Assembly: GCA_900290315.1 (NCBI GenBank)
Contig: OKRF01000343.1
Span: 599-7,888 of the forward strand
Length of the DNA stretch: 7,290 bases
Source: Candidatus Sulfopaludibacter sp. SbA3
Lineage (GTDB): Bacteria; Acidobacteriota; Terriglobia; Bryobacterales; Bryobacteraceae
Direction: 5' to 3'
The notes under the pieces were generated by a model. That model did not search any database. It was not told where the DNA came from and was given only the letters and a program-made list of their open reading frames with translations. Below, one piece after another: positions 7,195-7,290 of the stretch (its first letter is position 1; every line of letters starts with the position of its first letter). The position numbers were made by a program, and so were the translations under genes.

Positions 7195-7290
7195 CGCCAG
7201 TCATCGCTCTGCTGATTCAGGCAATTGCGTTATCGGGACGCGTCGTGGGCGCGAGCGAGCCGCCATCGGAACGACTGTCGCCCCCGAAGC
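7191..7290 (+). CDS. start of a probably exported protein (3' end outside window)
   Basis: An ATG at 7191 overlaps the stop of the large gene as ATGA, and the frame stays open to the window edge (33 codons). The N-terminus MTPVIALLIQAIALSG is hydrophobic and is followed by RVVGASEPPSERLSPP, which resembles a signal peptide with possible cleavage after VVGA and a Pro-rich mature start. The n-region has no positive charge, as in the TPR protein at 2984. There is only a run of G (7182-7186) as a possible ribosome site, so expression likely depends on coupling. Too little is visible to name the product. Confidence 0.6.
   Translation, partial: MTPVIALLIQAIALSGRVVGASEPPSERLSPPK

Overview
The window reads as a high-GC chromosome of an Acidobacteriota-type bacterium, most like the Solibacter/Bryobacter branch. 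That is inferred from gene content: TPR proteins packed with an ASPIC/UnbV–FG-GAP (CRTAC1-type) protein and a Tat-exported alkaline-phosphatase-fold protein. No rRNA or other marker gene is present to confirm it. No RNA gene, mobile element, CRISPR array or integrase is visible.

Layout: all genes are on the + strand and almost no DNA is left between them, as expected of one operon. (1) The 3' part of a TPR protein gene ends at 595. (2) After 12 nt, 608-1780 encodes a Tat-signal protein with alkaline-phosphatase-superfamily metal motifs. (3) After 3 nt, 1784-2659 encodes a protein I do not recognise, and 2665-2949 in the -1 frame encodes what looks like its C-terminal part. The two together look like one gene broken by a small frameshifting deletion near 2641. 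(4) After 34 nt, 2984-3985 encodes an exported TPR protein. (5) Overlapping it by 4 nt (ATGA), 3982-7194 encodes a 1070-residue exported protein. In order it has a Tat-like signal, an N-terminal region of unknown type, six canonical and one degenerate Asp-rich FG-GAP/VCBS repeats, an ASPIC/UnbV domain, a thioredoxin-like region without cysteines, and six exactly contiguous 34-residue TPRs. (6) Overlapping that by another ATGA, a new gene starts at 7191 with a hydrophobic N-terminus and runs off the window.

How they may work together (inference): most products carry export signals, two of them Tat-like, so the operon probably serves an envelope or periplasmic function. It would combine a metal-dependent hydrolase-like protein, a calcium-binding beta-propeller-type protein and TPR scaffolds. 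The actual substrate or process cannot be read from the sequence. The points most worth a second look are the broken gene at 2641, the composite 1070-residue protein with its cysteine-less thioredoxin-like segment, and the conserved-looking unknown gene next to the phosphatase-fold protein.
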